This document shows, piece by piece, positions 38,758-51,100 of a stretch of DNA of 64,000 bases. Location of the stretch: the NCBI GenBank assembly GCA_021234155.1, contig JAJEKV010000145.1, forward strand, positions 620,001 through 684,000, read 5' to 3'. Positions within the stretch are counted from its first letter, which is position 1, and the number at the start of each line of letters is the position of its first letter. Below the pieces are notes generated by a model. That model was given only the letters and a program-made list of their open reading frames with translations, did not search any database and was not told the DNA's origin. Origin of the DNA: Isoetes taiwanensis. Lineage: Eukaryota; Streptophyta; Lycopodiopsida; Isoetales; Isoetaceae. The translations under genes and the position numbers were made by a program.

Positions 38758-39772
38758 AATCTCCTTGATCCATCTATGAACAAGCAAAAACAAGCAAAGC
38801 ACCTAAATGATTGTGACAGATTATCTTAAGTTTCTTAAAGGAGAAGGATCCACAAAACTGAATACAGATATTGACAGCTATGAATTATCTCTGCACCAAA
38901 ATCAGGGAGCTGGAAAAGAACTAACACTGAAGCAGCTATGTGACATGACAGATGAATTTTTACAGGAGGTAGAGAGATCTAAGCAAAAGGAAGCAGTATG
39001 GGCAGCAATATACACCAGGGAACTCATGCAAATGCATATTCTGTTCCATTTTCTTGCTAATTCCCACTTTGCTATGACAGAAGAGCAGTTGAGTAGGTAT
39101 AGAGAAATGTATTACAGTCACAAGCTTCTGACAGATTTACATGGTACTTTACTGTTACTCATGGGGAAGGAAAGTCTGAATATGCTATTAGTACAGAATG
39201 ACTGTGGCAGAAATACTTACTCTATGGGTTCGACAGCAGAATTCTACCAGCACTACAATGAGTGGTTTGACAACAACCCTAACAGCCAAGACCAATCCTC
39301 TTTACTATTCTAAACCCTTCCCATGCCTGCCAATCATGTTCATGATCCCTATTTCCAGAATTCATTTTTGAAGATCATGTTTGGTATTTTTGTTTACATT
39401 TACAGGAAATTTGAAGACTCTATTTTGAGGTGTTCAACACAGATAGCTGACTTCTTGCTGCTCTGAAATATTTAACTCTCTTTTGAGATTCTGCTGATAT
39501 TTGATATTACTACTGTTGGTACCATTGATATTAGCTGGATTCTATCACTAATTGTTTTTGTTCTCTCTGATGCTCAACTCTTGTGAGTATCAAATTTTCA
39601 CCTTTGTCATGCTATCTTCAAGCTTGATAATTGGTTTGTATGGCTTTATCTAATTAATGGAAAAATCAACCCTTACTCTCAAAAAAAAAAAAAAAAAAAA
39701 AAAAAAGGTATTGTACCCGAATCTCCTTGATCCATCTATGAACAAGCAAAAACAAGCAAAGCACCTAAATGA
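38758..39772 (+). pseudogene. Retrocopy with 168-codon frame, poly(A) and 53 bp direct repeats
   Basis: The 53 bp at 38758-38810 (AATCTCCTTGATCCATCTAT at its start) recur exactly at 39720-39772, flanking an intronless frame (38807-39313) and a run of 26 A (39681-39706), the hallmarks of an L1-type retroposition event. The frame's ATG lies in the flanking repeat itself, so the genuine start of the source protein is probably lost and the copy is 5'-truncated. The product (TDYLKFLKGEGSTKLNTD; LTLKQLCDMTDEFLQEV; NTYSMGSTAEFYQHYNEWF) is soluble, mostly helical, and not recognised. A 13 bp GTATTGTACCCGA lies on each side of the right repeat, which complicates the simple reading. Confidence 0.6.
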
Positions 39773-40299
39773 GTATTGTACCCGAGTTGCCTACTATTAT
39801 CTCAGCTCAGGCTAAAGGTTACTGCCGGTTGTAACAGATCAACACAAGTTTCTCCACTGGTTACAGTTCAAGGCCTGCAGCAAAACTGATTTTTCCAGCA
39901 TCAATATGTGCCATGATTGCAATGTTTCAATAATCACCAAGAGGGTACTTCCTCTTTTCCACTGCAAGCAATGTTTTGAGTAAGCATTTATAGAAAGCCA
40001 AACATTCTTCCTGACAATTGACAAACTAGTGCAAGTCTTATGCCAAATTTTCTAAATTAAAAACCTCGTCAAATTTGACATCAGAGCAAGGTTAATAGCC
40101 TAAATCATGTTAGAGTAGGAACAGAAATATCACAATTTTACCTTCTCCTGCCATACAGACAACTTCTCTTCTGGATACCCTAATCGATTATTTGCAAGTC
40201 GAGTATGCCCTAATCGGTTTTATAGCTCTGTGCAAATATGGATCTGGCTCTGCTCTAAACACAGTCGAATCACTGGATTTGCCTCTTCCAGCTGAACGG

Positions 40300-41102
40300 T
40301 TCTGCTAAAATGCCGAAAGAGGGCAAAGCCTTTTTCATTTCGTAGCCTGCTTGCTTGATTCTTTGCTCTTACCGGAATGGTATATCGAAGAAAGTTAGCG
40401 GATTTTCCATTGGCTTTTCAGTCGTGATCCTTCTGCTAGACCGTATTTTCTGCCTTATGGCAAGGATCTTTTTTGTCATGCTTTTCCAGTTGGTATTCGA
40501 AGCTTTTGGAGATATGGTCCCTTTGTGCAGTCTGGACCACCATTTCAAAGGACTGTCTTTAAGTTTCCCTCATCGATTTGCAAAAGGTGAATCCCTGGAC
40601 TGAAAGTTAAACACGTTAACTAGGATTGCAGAAAATTGGTGTTAAACTTAACAGGCTTTAGAACACAGACCTTCGTGACCATAAGTTGCCAAAGCTCGGA
40701 TGGTCTTAAACGGTGATCATCAGCAGTCCATGGATCGTTGTCGACAAGAAATACAAGCTTAGACCTTTTACATGTCATAAATAAAAAAAGTCTGGATACA
40801 TAAGACTGCAAATCCCTGTTTCAAGAAGAATAAAAACTGTAAATTCTTCAATAATTCTTCCTCGGGTTTCTATTAATCCCAGCTTCAATAGAATTGGTTC
40901 TTGACAGAAATTGGGAAAACAGAAATAAAAAAAAATAACAGGCAGCTCTTACAGCTCCCCTACTTGCTACATGCAAATCAATTCAAATGTGAACTTCCGA
41001 ATTTACTGGCCGATTTTGCAAAGCCCCAGAAGGCGCCATAGCCAGAATGCATCTCTGAACTCCAAGGCTACAAGCTAGAATGCATGGCTGATCCAAGTTC
41101 AT
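40300..41102 (-). pseudogene. Host-like exons of an uncharacterised plant protein
   Basis: Minus-strand coding pieces inside E2. 41102-40983 is a 39-codon ATG frame (MNLDQPCILACSLGVQRC). 40815-40671 is a clean internal exon with AG acceptor and GT donor, reading SYVSRLFLFMTCKRSKLVF, VDNDPWTADDHRLRP and SELWQLMVTK. Below 40594, after another AG, DSPFANR and a basic region (LKWWSRL; ENPLTFFDIPF) continue with a stop and a shift. The phrases 'VDN.PW', 'LWQLMVTK' and 'SPFAN' recall a plant-specific family of unknown function; that recollection is weak. Probably a captured, decaying gene fragment. Confidence 0.4.
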
Positions 41103-41430
41103 CCTGACTTCTGGAGACTAAAGCCTGGATCTGCCCGATGTGCCGTGATGTCGGCCAACCCAAACAGTGGTCCATGGCCAAGCTTTAGGGCAAAGAATGC
41201 CCTAAAATGCTATCCACGAGGCTTGCATGTTCAGCCCTAAAATAAAAAGAGGGCTTTTGTTGTGAGCCCTTGGATGTTGGACCATTGGAAAAAAAAAGCT
41301 AAATCAACGACTAAGAAATGGTGCACTCTAGATGTACGCATTAGTACATCCATTCGAATACGCCATGAAATCTTAGGAAAACCTTTGTGAAAAGCGTACA
41401 AAAACACGAAGAAAACCCCCTGTTATTATG

Positions 41431-43275
41431 CTACATATTGGTACATTGATATTACCCATGTACTCCCAAATATTTTTCCGTCTCAGCATATCAAATGCTT
41501 TCGTGAGATCTACAAATAATGCAAAGAGTGGCCTTTTAGTTTTCTTAACTGACTCCGTAAGAACTCTAATTCTAACGAAATGATTCACAATGGACTTTTT
41601 GGGCCTAAAACCCGCCTGCCCGATTGCCCTTATATTGCTTTCTTCAGCCCATGCACTCAATTTTTCTTAACAATAGTAGCAAACAGTTTAGAAAAAAGGC
41701 TGCTTACCATCACCATACGGTAATTATTTGGGTCTTTAATGTCCCCAGTTTTATGGATAGGTGTAACACGGTTAATCTGCCATGATGGAGGAAAACCATG
41801 TACCATAACTGCATTCATCATTTTAGTAATAACCTTTGTGGTGGTTTTGCCTGCCCATTTCACCATTTCTGATACTAGCTCAAAAGCATCCTTTGCCTTA
41901 CCACCAGAAAGCTTCTGTATGCCTGCTATTATATCTTCCTCCTCAAATATTAGAAAAGGTCCATTTTTTTCCATCCGATCATCCAAACCCTCAATGTGGT
42001 ACAATTTGCTCACCTGTTGTATTAACTGCCCTACTTCTAGTGCGCAGCTTTGTTGCTTTTTATTTTTTAAGTGAGAAGGATTCTTGTTTTTGTTTATAAT
42101 ACAATCTCTTTTTCCGCCATATTAGCTTACGATACTCAGCCCTGGCCTGATTTTTCTTCTCCAAACATGCATCTTTGAATTCCTGCCTTTTTTCCTTACA
42201 TTCCTTGTCATACCATCCATTGCATGGCAGCCCTTTCATTCTCCTTCCAGATAAAAAGCATGCATTTGCTATCCTTGTGAGCATGGACGTCATCATTCTA
42301 TCCATTTCCACTACATCATTCTCCGGCCATGATATGCTATTAGCTTGTTCTTCACAACACTGCAAATATATATCTTTTTGAGCTGCTTTCATGTGCATAA
42401 CAGCCCGCATATCAATTTCCTTACTCAATTCCAAATTGTTAGTTTGTATATGCATAACAATTGGATAATGATCGGATATGGGCACAGAATCATCAACAAA
42501 AAAATCCGAAATATTATCAATCATTTTAATATTTGTCATTGCTAAATCCACAACACTAAGACCTCTTCCAGTAGGTCCAACTGAAGTATATTTGCTAGAC
42601 TGTGGAAATTTTTTAATGCCATTAAGGACCACCAAACCCAAACCACTACACATATTTAACAAATGCGTACCTTGCGGTTGCACGTCTTCATTGGCATCTC
42701 CTGTCTCCCGATATAATCCCGCCTCTCTTAATTCCTCGTCGTCAAGTCCTTCCATCCATATAGGGTCCCCAGAACCAGCAGCTATGTAAGCCTGACTATG
42801 TGCAATTCTACCATTAAAGTCACCCATTAGGATAATATCTCTCAATCTCTCTAATTGCAGGACCTCTTTCTCCAAATAATGGAAAGGATCATCCTTATCC
42901 ATATTGTCAGCATTATATATCGGGGATTCTCGTGGCGGAAAATAGCAACCTGCAATGTATGTTTTCTTATTATCCTTTCTAAATTCCAGCCAGATATATT
43001 GCTTGGACGAGTCTTTCTTAATGATTCTAAAATATTCTATCATCGTATCCCTGACATAACAAGCAACTCCTCCAAATCCTTTCCGTCTCCATCCCTTAGT
43101 ATTCCAAACAGAGTGCAAAAGTACAAAGCCTGGTAAATCTGGTAATCCTTCTTCTTCATGTTCATGAGTTTCCAGCAGAAACATCACATCCCAAGATACG
43201 AGAACGTCAATAAGAGCAGCCACTGTTTTTGCTTTCCCATTGATGTTCCACGCTGATATCCTGATGGCCTGAACT
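41431..43275 (-). pseudogene. LINE C ORF2, endonuclease and first half of RT
   Basis: The endonuclease begins IRISAWNINGKAKTVAAL just after the ORF1b stop, in the same frame. It shows FLLETHEHEEEG, GFGGVACYVRD, IILMGDFNGRIA (catalytic Asp/Asn), LSVVDLAMTNI and VPISDHYPIVMHI (catalytic His). A linker with CNGWYDKECKEKRQEFKDA follows, then an RT start near 42013 with INRVTPIHKTGDI, NNYRMVMVSSLFSKLF, a frameshift near 41660, QAGFRPKKS and LFALFVDLTKAFDMLRRK. The E2 insertion cuts the RT after NINVPI. One or two frameshifts (near 42060 and 41660) separate otherwise healthy stretches. Confidence 0.92.
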
Positions 43276-43277
43276 CC

Positions 43278-43634
43278 CTATGCTTCTATTATTGCTTTGC
43301 CCCCCTTCCAATAAGCCCGTTTTCCAGCTTGCTTTGCCTCCTTTATTTTATTAGCTTCCTCCTTACGCTGCTGCATCTGTGCCATTGTGAGGTCCTCATT
43401 GATCCATATCTGTTGGCCTCTTAACATTGAGCGCTTCTGCAACACCTGCATCTTATCATTCCTACTTCCCATTTTCACAATAACATTCCGTGGTCTATCT
43501 CCTCGTCTTCCCACTCTGAAAGCTTCTACAATCTGAACATCATGACATTGCAAAGTGTTATCAAACAGTCCTCTTACCTCTGTTTGGATATCTTCCATTT
43601 CTTTTTCAGCCATCCCTGCAATACATAGATTCAT
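43278..43634 (-). CDS. LINE C ORF1b, RNA-binding-like protein
   Basis: 118 codons, intact. IVEAFRVGRRGDRPRNVIVK, MQVLQKRSMLRGQQIWINED and a basic tail match the C-terminal half of LINE ORF1 proteins of the Tnp_22/RRM kind (pattern 'AFR.GR...RPR...V.F....R..V......L.G..I.INEDL'). It likely coats LINE RNA. Its ATG overlaps the stop of ORF1a in ATGA (43634-43631), suggesting coupled translation or a frameshift fusion. It ends in TAG, with the endonuclease frame continuing in phase after the stop. Confidence 0.7.
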   Translation of the reverse strand: MNLCIAGMAEKEMEDIQTEVRGLFDNTLQCHDVQIVEAFRVGRRGDRPRNVIVKMGSRNDKMQVLQKRSMLRGQQIWINEDLTMAQMQQRKEEANKIKEAKQAGKRAYWKGGKAIIEA

Positions 43635-44325
43635 CGCCCTTCGTTCCTTCTCTTGATTTCGCCATCATCCGAATCCTCATCAAAATTCTGCTTATTTGCC
43701 ATATCTGAACAAAATGTCGCATTTTCCTGTCTGATTTCTTTGAGAGATTCTACAACAGCCTGCATTACCTTAGCAGATTCTACTTCTTTCAATGCTAGTT
43801 CCGTTCTAATCTGCTCCATATCTTTTCTGTTTTGATCCATCTGTTCCAGCATTTTAAACAAAATTTTCCTTGTTTCTGTCATCTCATTTACCATCATTCT
43901 TCTTGTTTCAGCCATCTCAGAAATCAAGGTAAGCAGGATTGGCATCATACCTGCATCAAAACGCCCCTGTTGCAGACCATCGATCTGTTGCAGACCTGTA
44001 TTTGCTATTGCAGGTGCAAGGAGACCATGAAACGAGCCAGGGTTTGTCACATCCGGGGCAATTTTTGCTGTTGCAGATGTATTTATATCAGAAAACGGAC
44101 CCATGTTTGTCCCATCCGGACCACCTGTAGATTCCAATCTGTCAGCAAATTCGACCTGTTCAACATCCTGCCCTGTGCCCTTTTCGTCCAGCCCTATACC
44201 CTTTCCGACATTATCTTCCTTTTCATTTTTTATTTTCTTAGTGTTATGGGTGGGCTTGGTCCCTGCTACAGTAATAGTCGATGGAGAGGATCCAGCAGCA
44301 TCGATTTTGCCATCACTCTTGCCAT
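43631..44325 (-). CDS. LINE C ORF1a, coiled-coil protein
   Basis: Open frame from just inside the 5' end of the element to TGA at 43631. The N-terminal part is Gly/Ser/Thr-rich (SDGKSDGKIDAAGSSPSTIT). The C-terminal half is a strong heptad coiled coil (EMAETRRMMVNEMTETRKIL, MEQIRTELALKEVESAKVM) ending acidic (DEDSDDGEIKRR). It fits the trimerising half of a LINE ORF1 protein. The first in-frame ATG is at NMGPFSD, so the start is unclear. With ORF1b it probably represents one ORF1 split by a shift or a natural two-part arrangement. Confidence 0.65.
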
Positions 44326-44348
44326 CACTTTTTAGCCCCTAGCCCCCT

Positions 44349-44434
<86 letters not shown>

Positions 44435-44441
44435 AGAGAGA
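44349..44441. repeat. (GA)n microsatellite at the 5' end of LINE C
   Basis: About 93 bp of GA with a single T near 44360 and one register slip near 44430. On the right it touches the CACTT-repeat tail of LINE fragment F. Confidence 0.97.
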
Positions 44442-44545
44442 AGTGAAGTGAAGTGAAGTGTATTACGTCTTTTGGGAGGCCTCTCAGACCTATAAGACGA
44501 CATTCCTAGGATGGGTCCTATGATAGGCATATATCTTCCGGAAGT
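44442..44545 (-). mobile_element. LINE copy F, 3' terminal fragment
   Basis: The minus strand carries GGTCTGAGAGGCCTCCC and AGACGTAATA, then four CACTT units, then (CT)n, matching the 3' ends of copies C and E. A 36 bp stretch of it (CATTCCTAGGATGGGTCCTA and onward) recurs at 45697-45733. Confidence 0.75.
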
Positions 44546-45546
44546 GAAGTGGTGTTCTCATTGAGCTTTGTAACACATTGAGTACAAATGGATCCCTCAC
44601 TAGGGATAGATAAATTTGGAAATATGAACTTTAAATGCTCCGAAACTAGACAATCATCGAGAGCATGATGAAAATGAAAGAATACAACATAAAAATGGTT
44701 TAATCTCGCCACTTGGTCGATGCAAAGGTGAGAAGACCCGGTGGCTGCTCCTCATCTGGGAAGAAGAACCCGCGCCTTCTTAGGTTTTTGAGGAAACCCC
44801 AAAGAATAGATGAAGCCGCGACCCCACACTATGACAACCACAAAGCCTTAAACAATCCTTGAAATCAAGGCTTGAAAGAAAAATAATCCGTCAATGAGTT
44901 AGATGCCATAGGCAAGAAGACTCGGAGGCTCCGTAATAATGCAGAGAAAGAAACAACAGCCGACCAATCGGGAACCGTCCGCGGAATGACCATCGCGGGA
45001 AAAAACAACCGATTAGTGCTGCCTCGGAGGCTACAGCGCCACACCGAGAAAAAACAATAAATATGATCTCGGAGGAAATATTGACTCAGAGGCTACAAAG
45101 CCACACCGAGAGAAAACATGAATGAATAAATAAAATACCAGTGCCATGCCGAGAAAGAGTAAACCAATAAGTATGCCTCAAAAGGCTACAAAGCCACGCT
45201 GAGGAAATAAAGAATGCAAATTTGAAGGACATAAAAAAAAAGAAATAACGACCACGATCAAATGAAAAAACCATCAAGGGAGGGAGGGTGAGGGAAACTC
45301 CTCGCGAGAAGAACAACCGATTAACGCTGCCTCGGAGGCTATATTGCCACGCCGAGAGAAAATGAAAAAGAGTTATGCCCCAGAAGCTATAGTGTCATGC
45401 CGCGAAAGAATAAACTAATAAGTATGCCTCAGAGGCTACAAAGCCACGTTGAGGAAATAAAGAATGCATATTTAAAAGACATAGAAAAGAAAAGGAAATA
45501 ACGAACATGATCAAAAGCAAATAACCATCAAGGGAGGGAGGGTGAG

Positions 45547-45702
45547 GGAAGCTGATAGGATAGAGAAGAAGGAGAACTAGCTCAAGAGAACGCCGATGAT
45601 AGAACAATGAAGAGAGGCTGAATAAATAGGAGGAGTGACAAAGGGACGTCCCCATCCAAGGAATGTCGGTTCTATTGCTGTCGCAATAGAACCGTGGCAT
45701 TC
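45547..45702. repeat. 150 bp direct repeat, left copy, with 12 bp hairpin
   Basis: GGAAGCTGATAGGATAGAGA to GGCATT, matched at 51266-51418. Near its end CGGTTCTATTGC, a 4-base loop, then GCAATAGAACCG forms a perfect hairpin (about 45667-45694). Confidence 0.85.
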
Positions 45703-48009
45703 CTAGGATGGGTCCTATGATAGGCATATATCGGCCGATAGAAGAGAAACAAACTCAAAAACTACTCAGCATGGAGACTGAAAAGAAAAGAAAAGAAGCT
45801 AAAGAGAGATATAGTATAAAGAAAGGGAGAAACGAGTCTACAAGGGCACAGATAAGGCTGAAGAGATAGCGGAACAAAATAGATCTAAAAATTGCAAAAC
45901 CAAAAGTACAAGAACAGACAGAACACCGAAAGAGCCGATGGGAGGAATGACGAGTGAAGAAGAACACATAGAAAGGAAGAACATAATACGTTAGAAAAGG
46001 AACCAGGTAAGTGGGAGCCAGAATGGATAGTGGCATTGGAAACAAGCCGACTAAGAAAACAGGCAAGTATAGCAAAGTAAAAAGGTCGGAATAAAAGAGA
46101 GCGGAAAAGAAAAGGTGGAGAAGGTAGAAAGGGAACAAAACTCAGCAGGAAAAGCAAACGGAGAAAGGAAGGATAGAAACATGAACCAACAAGGAACTAA
46201 AAGAGCAAAAAAAAAGTCAACAAAATTGCCAAACAGAGAGTGAACAAAAAATGAGCTAGAGACCAGAAAAACATGACTAACATGGCACCAAATGGGACGG
46301 ACCAATAGGTGGAAAATTAATCCAATAGGTGGAAAAATTAATAGTATCCAAAACTACACATATAGGGAGCAAGAGCACAAAGGCAAGAGTATCGAAGCAA
46401 AAAAGGGGTGCCCAAAAAGGGGCGAATGCAACTGCAAATAGGAAGACTAAAGCGAAAGATAGAGAACTAGGAATAACATGACAAACAACCGGATAGGCGA
46501 CGCTATAAATGAATGGCTCAATGAGGATAAAAGATGACCTAAATATGTGTCCTCAACTGGAAAATAAAGTCAAAGGTCCACGACGTGCAAACAACACCCA
46601 CAGCATCTCCAATGCCTAGAAGATAGATAAAATAAACTATGACAAGTAGAGACAACTCAAAAATTTGGAAAGAACAATGGTGGAGAAGAACTATGTAATA
46701 AAAGCTTTACAACGAGAAGGAAAGCACCAAAGGAAAATTAGCAAAGATGCAACATGCAAGATGATTCTTTATCTACACCAATATCTTATGAACCAAGGGA
46801 TCAGATGCACTAAAATAGATGAACCCATGCGAATGCATAAAGATTTACGTAGATAAAAAAGAAGCCAAGTAAAGACACCGTGTTGAATAGGCCAACAAAA
46901 AACGCATCACCATAATGCCGACACAAGCAATCACCAAAGAAAAAATTGTGATAGAACAACTATAATAAACTGCCCTTAAGAGCTACCGTGAAAGAAGGAC
47001 GGCATGAGTAATGCAAAGCCAAGAAAGGGGGACAATTGAAAATATGGTATAAAGAAAATCAGAAATGAGCCTACAAGTGTCAATGGAATAAAATGAAACA
47101 TGATGCACAGATGAGGCTGATAGAGCGAGCACAATGGAGGAGATAACAAAGGGTGAAAGCCAAGAACATAGAAACAGTTAAAGGGAGCAAAGAGTACCCT
47201 CGTGACAAATGTAACACACCTAGAAACGAAATAAATCTCCCGACAAAATGGAATGAACGAAAATAAAGGCATAAAGTACTTGAAAATAGATATAATAGAA
47301 ACGATGAGCAACCCCAGATCAAACATACCAAATAGCGCAAGTTGAAGAAAGAATTAAATGTATGCAATATCGAAGAATTGCTATGTACATGACCATAACA
47401 TCAGCATCAAATAGCACAAAAAAGGGAACCAAGGAAAGCGAGTACCACAAGCAACCTGTGCAAGAGCACCTCCGAACAAAATCATGAAAGATAGATAAAT
47501 AGATAGATAGATAGATACGCATAAAGCCTATCACTAAGCCACTCAAGAAGGAAAAAATTGTGAGCAAATGAGAAAATCCAAATAAATAAAAAAGCAATAC
47601 CATAAAACTGATATGAAGGCAAGACGAAGGAGAATGAAAAAATAGGAATTCAAAGCAACCAAGGTCACATACTGCAGATGCCTAAAAGGCACTCAAAGGC
47701 ATCCATGAAAAATCTGAGAAAATTTGATAGAGAGAAAATTTACGCCCCCAAAGACATCAACGAGAGAAATCCAAAACTAATCGAGAAAGGAGTGTGCACT
47801 TACCTAAAGAATGGATGGAAAGGATGTACCTATGCGTATGACAAAACAAAGCACAAGCATGGTCTAGAATAAGAAGCATAAAGTATAGAAATGCGCGACA
47901 CTATGGAGAAACTCGATGGAAAACATTCAGGTATCAGATACATGCATCGAATCAAATGAGCCATGAAAAGTGGGTACCATGAACAACCCATGCAAATATG
48001 TAATGAGCA

Positions 48010-48128
48010 TATAAAAGAATAGAATAGAATAGAATATGATTTTATCGTCCACGGAGACCAACTGGCCTATGGGACCCAAGTACAAAGAGAGAGCATCAGG
48101 CGTATTACCACCAGGATTAAAAAACCTA
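48010..48128 (-). mobile_element. LINE copy G, 115 bp 3' fragment
   Basis: Almost identical to the end of copy B (8742-8850): same GGTCTCCGTGGACGATAAAA block and ATTCT-type pentamer tail. It is very strongly 5'-truncated. Confidence 0.85.
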
Positions 48129-51100
48129 GCGAACCATCGAAGATCTAGATGGGCCTAGGTATGCGAATAAAGCACCAAACAAAGTCAAAAAATGACAACA
48201 ACTTGTAAATAGCACTCGAATCAAAATGGAACTAAGGAGCAGGAGGCTATTGATTAAAAATTGAAACTAATGAATCAAAAAATAGATAGGGCCAATGTAA
48301 CGAAGAAAAATGATAAGAATACTGGACCAATGGGACCAATGTAACGAGGAGAAATGATAAGAATATAGGACTAATGTGACAAAGAAAATTGATAAGAATA
48401 TGTAGCAACTAAAACAATGACACCAATGGAACTATAGAACAACCCGGACGAAAGGACAACTGGGCACCACTCTACTCAACTGAGCCACCAGAGCAATGAC
48501 ACCAATGGAACAAAATACAAACATGGAGCAAATGGGCAAATGGCAAAAGCAACTGAATGTGAATCAAACGACTAAAAAATGGGAAGTATGCACGCCCTGA
48601 GGGGGATCAAAGGACAAAAGGAGTTAGCACCAAGGTTTTAACTAAATAAGATCCTAGTGCAAAATTAGGGGCACAAGCACATAACTTTGGCCATGTCAAT
48701 ATAAAACAAGATATATCACTGGGGACGGCAAAAAGACACCATGGCAAAGATGCAAGCACATATTTTTTGAATATGGTAAGAACAATGAATAATAAGAGCA
48801 CATTGTGTAAAATCGTAAAAATGATATATGAACTAAGAGTTACCTAGTATGGTGTAATAGAGAAAAACGAATTAGACGGAGCAAAGTAGTAGAAAGAAGT
48901 AGTTGAGAAAAAAAGGAGCATGTAATGACCAGGGAGATGAATGGAAGCAAAGTAAACATGACAAATAATACTAGCAAAGCAGTCGAGAAAAAAGGAGCAA
49001 GTAATGACCAGGGAGATGAACGGAACCAAAGGAAACATGATAAATAATACTAACAAAGCAAAGAGACCAGCTAATGGAGGACTACGAGCAATTAGATCAA
49101 AAAGACTAGGGAATTATGATAGAGAAAAACGCAATCAGACAATCAAAGAGAGAGAAAATGACAGGAACAATACATGCTATGATCTACAAAGGATAATGTT
49201 TAGGCACATAGAAGTGAGAAGAGAGTACAGCCGAAGGGCAACGAAAAGCAAAACATTGAAAATTATCTGAGAACTATATAAGACTAAAACAAAAGCCCAA
49301 GAACAGAGAAAGGACCAAACATTGAGAAACATACTAACAGTAAACAATAATAAATAAAGAAAATAATCTATGAGGGCAAAGCCAAGACTAAATATCCACA
49401 TAATCAATGATATCCCCAATATAATCAATGATATCCCCAATAGATAGAAAATGCGAAGAATTTGACAAAAAAAGGAGCATGTAAAGACCCGAGATGAATG
49501 GAAGCAGTAAACATGACAAATAATACTAGCAAAGTAAATAGAAAATCAGCAAGAATGACCAAAAAAATGATCATACGTATAGAATGGTGGGAATGGACCA
49601 AATTGATGCAACCATAATTGATGCAACGAGTCATGAAGGCAATGCATCAACTATAACATATGCATCAAAAACGTCCAACGCATAATGGCATGATGTAATG
49701 AGTACCACAAGCAACCCGTGCAAGATCGAACCAACCTAGAATGGGAGCAAATCTGGAAGATAACAAAGGACCATTACCTCCACTATCGTGACTCCAACGA
49801 AGAAGAGAGATGCATGCCATCACTAAAAAGTGTCTCCGGAACCATAACCTTGCAGCCCACTCACGATCAATCACATTTGGGCATCCTTATGAAGGCACCC
49901 GAGAATCTCCTAGCACAGAACAAGGAGAAACCCTCGAAGTGTCTCCGAACCATAACCTTGCCCCTTATGAAAAATTTCAAAGCGTGGTTTGAAGCGGGGA
50001 AGGATTCGAACCACGGCAACCACCACAAGAAACGATGGAGCCAACCAAGCGACCCGAAAAAAATGGACATGAATTATTGTTATTTGAAATTTTATATATC
50101 CAATCGTAAATTCTCATCCCGATTCTAAAAGCAATAAAGTAGCTCTCACGCCAAAGCCCTACTTATCAACATTTAGCAGCGGCAAAACAAGAAGCGACTA
50201 TGGTCGGGGCTGGATCCCTTTGCTTACATAAGCACACAAGTAATTGAAGCACCTAAGTAAGAAGCTTCTTAATCTCAAGGAACATCACGAATTTGAAGGC
50301 GGCATCCCGGATCAAGATCAAAGGAGCAGACTAATCTGTCACAAAAAATGATTTGAAGAACAAAAAGGTACTACGGTAAGGTCACAGGCCAAGTCAAAAA
50401 TGAAATAGGACTTTTACATACTGATTGGAATCCGAAATAAAGCAGTGGAATCAAGCACAAAAGGGATCTGAGGGAAGTTAAGTCAAAGCGAAAAAACTTG
50501 ATGAAATAGATATAACCAAGAAGAAAAGAACCGGTGTAGTGATCAATCATGGTCTAAACCTCGCAAAAATCTCGGGACCCAAAAAAATAAATACCTCCTT
50601 CATTGCTCAAAACTCAGCGGAACTCCGGGAAGTTGATTCGGCGACTTCAAGAATCTGAGGGGCACCAGAAGCACCCGGAAAATTTAGAAGCCACTTTGAG
50701 ATCTATGGCATGTGCGCGTGGAGAGACCCGATTGTGGAGGGCCTTGGCAGATCCCGTCGAAATTTCGAGAAAAATCCAACTTCTTAGCCATAAGCCGGAC
50801 TATTGTATCGATGTTATAGCTTCTTATTCAATCTGCATCAAAGCTATGAACATGTCGAAAAGGAGCCCCATCAAATGAATTGAACTGCTTTTTCGTTAAA
50901 GACATCCGTTGCAACGGCCGACCAGAATCCTAATCACTGCACTGGAACTAAATGTTCGCCGCCTTCACGATTTTCTGCAAATAGAAGAAACAGAAAGAAA
51001 CCCTATAGCAAAGTTAGAAGGCCAAAAACAACTAGATCTCTCGAAAACAATGACCCCTAAAACCCAATCGGAGGAGACATCAACCAGCTGTAACGAACAT

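Larger units (their letters stand above)
38135..41430 (-). mobile_element. Element E2: fixed ends, contains gene fragments
   Basis: Inserted in the RT of LINE C. Minus-strand start CATAATAACAGGGGG at 41430, and end in the folded unit at 38137-38388, both matching E1. The 3.3 kb interior differs from E1 and carries host-like exons (40.2-41.1 kb) and a poly(A)-tailed retrocopy (38.8-39.7 kb, opposite orientation). A possible TAGC target duplication is seen at the two joints but does not restore the LINE frame exactly, so the ends are approximate. No transposase is seen, so the element would be non-autonomous. Confidence 0.6.

Noticed and set aside
45086-49060. Many Phe/Leu/Ser-rich minus-strand open frames
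   Set aside because: They follow from the A-rich plus strand. They have no domains, no conserved starts and no coding continuity.
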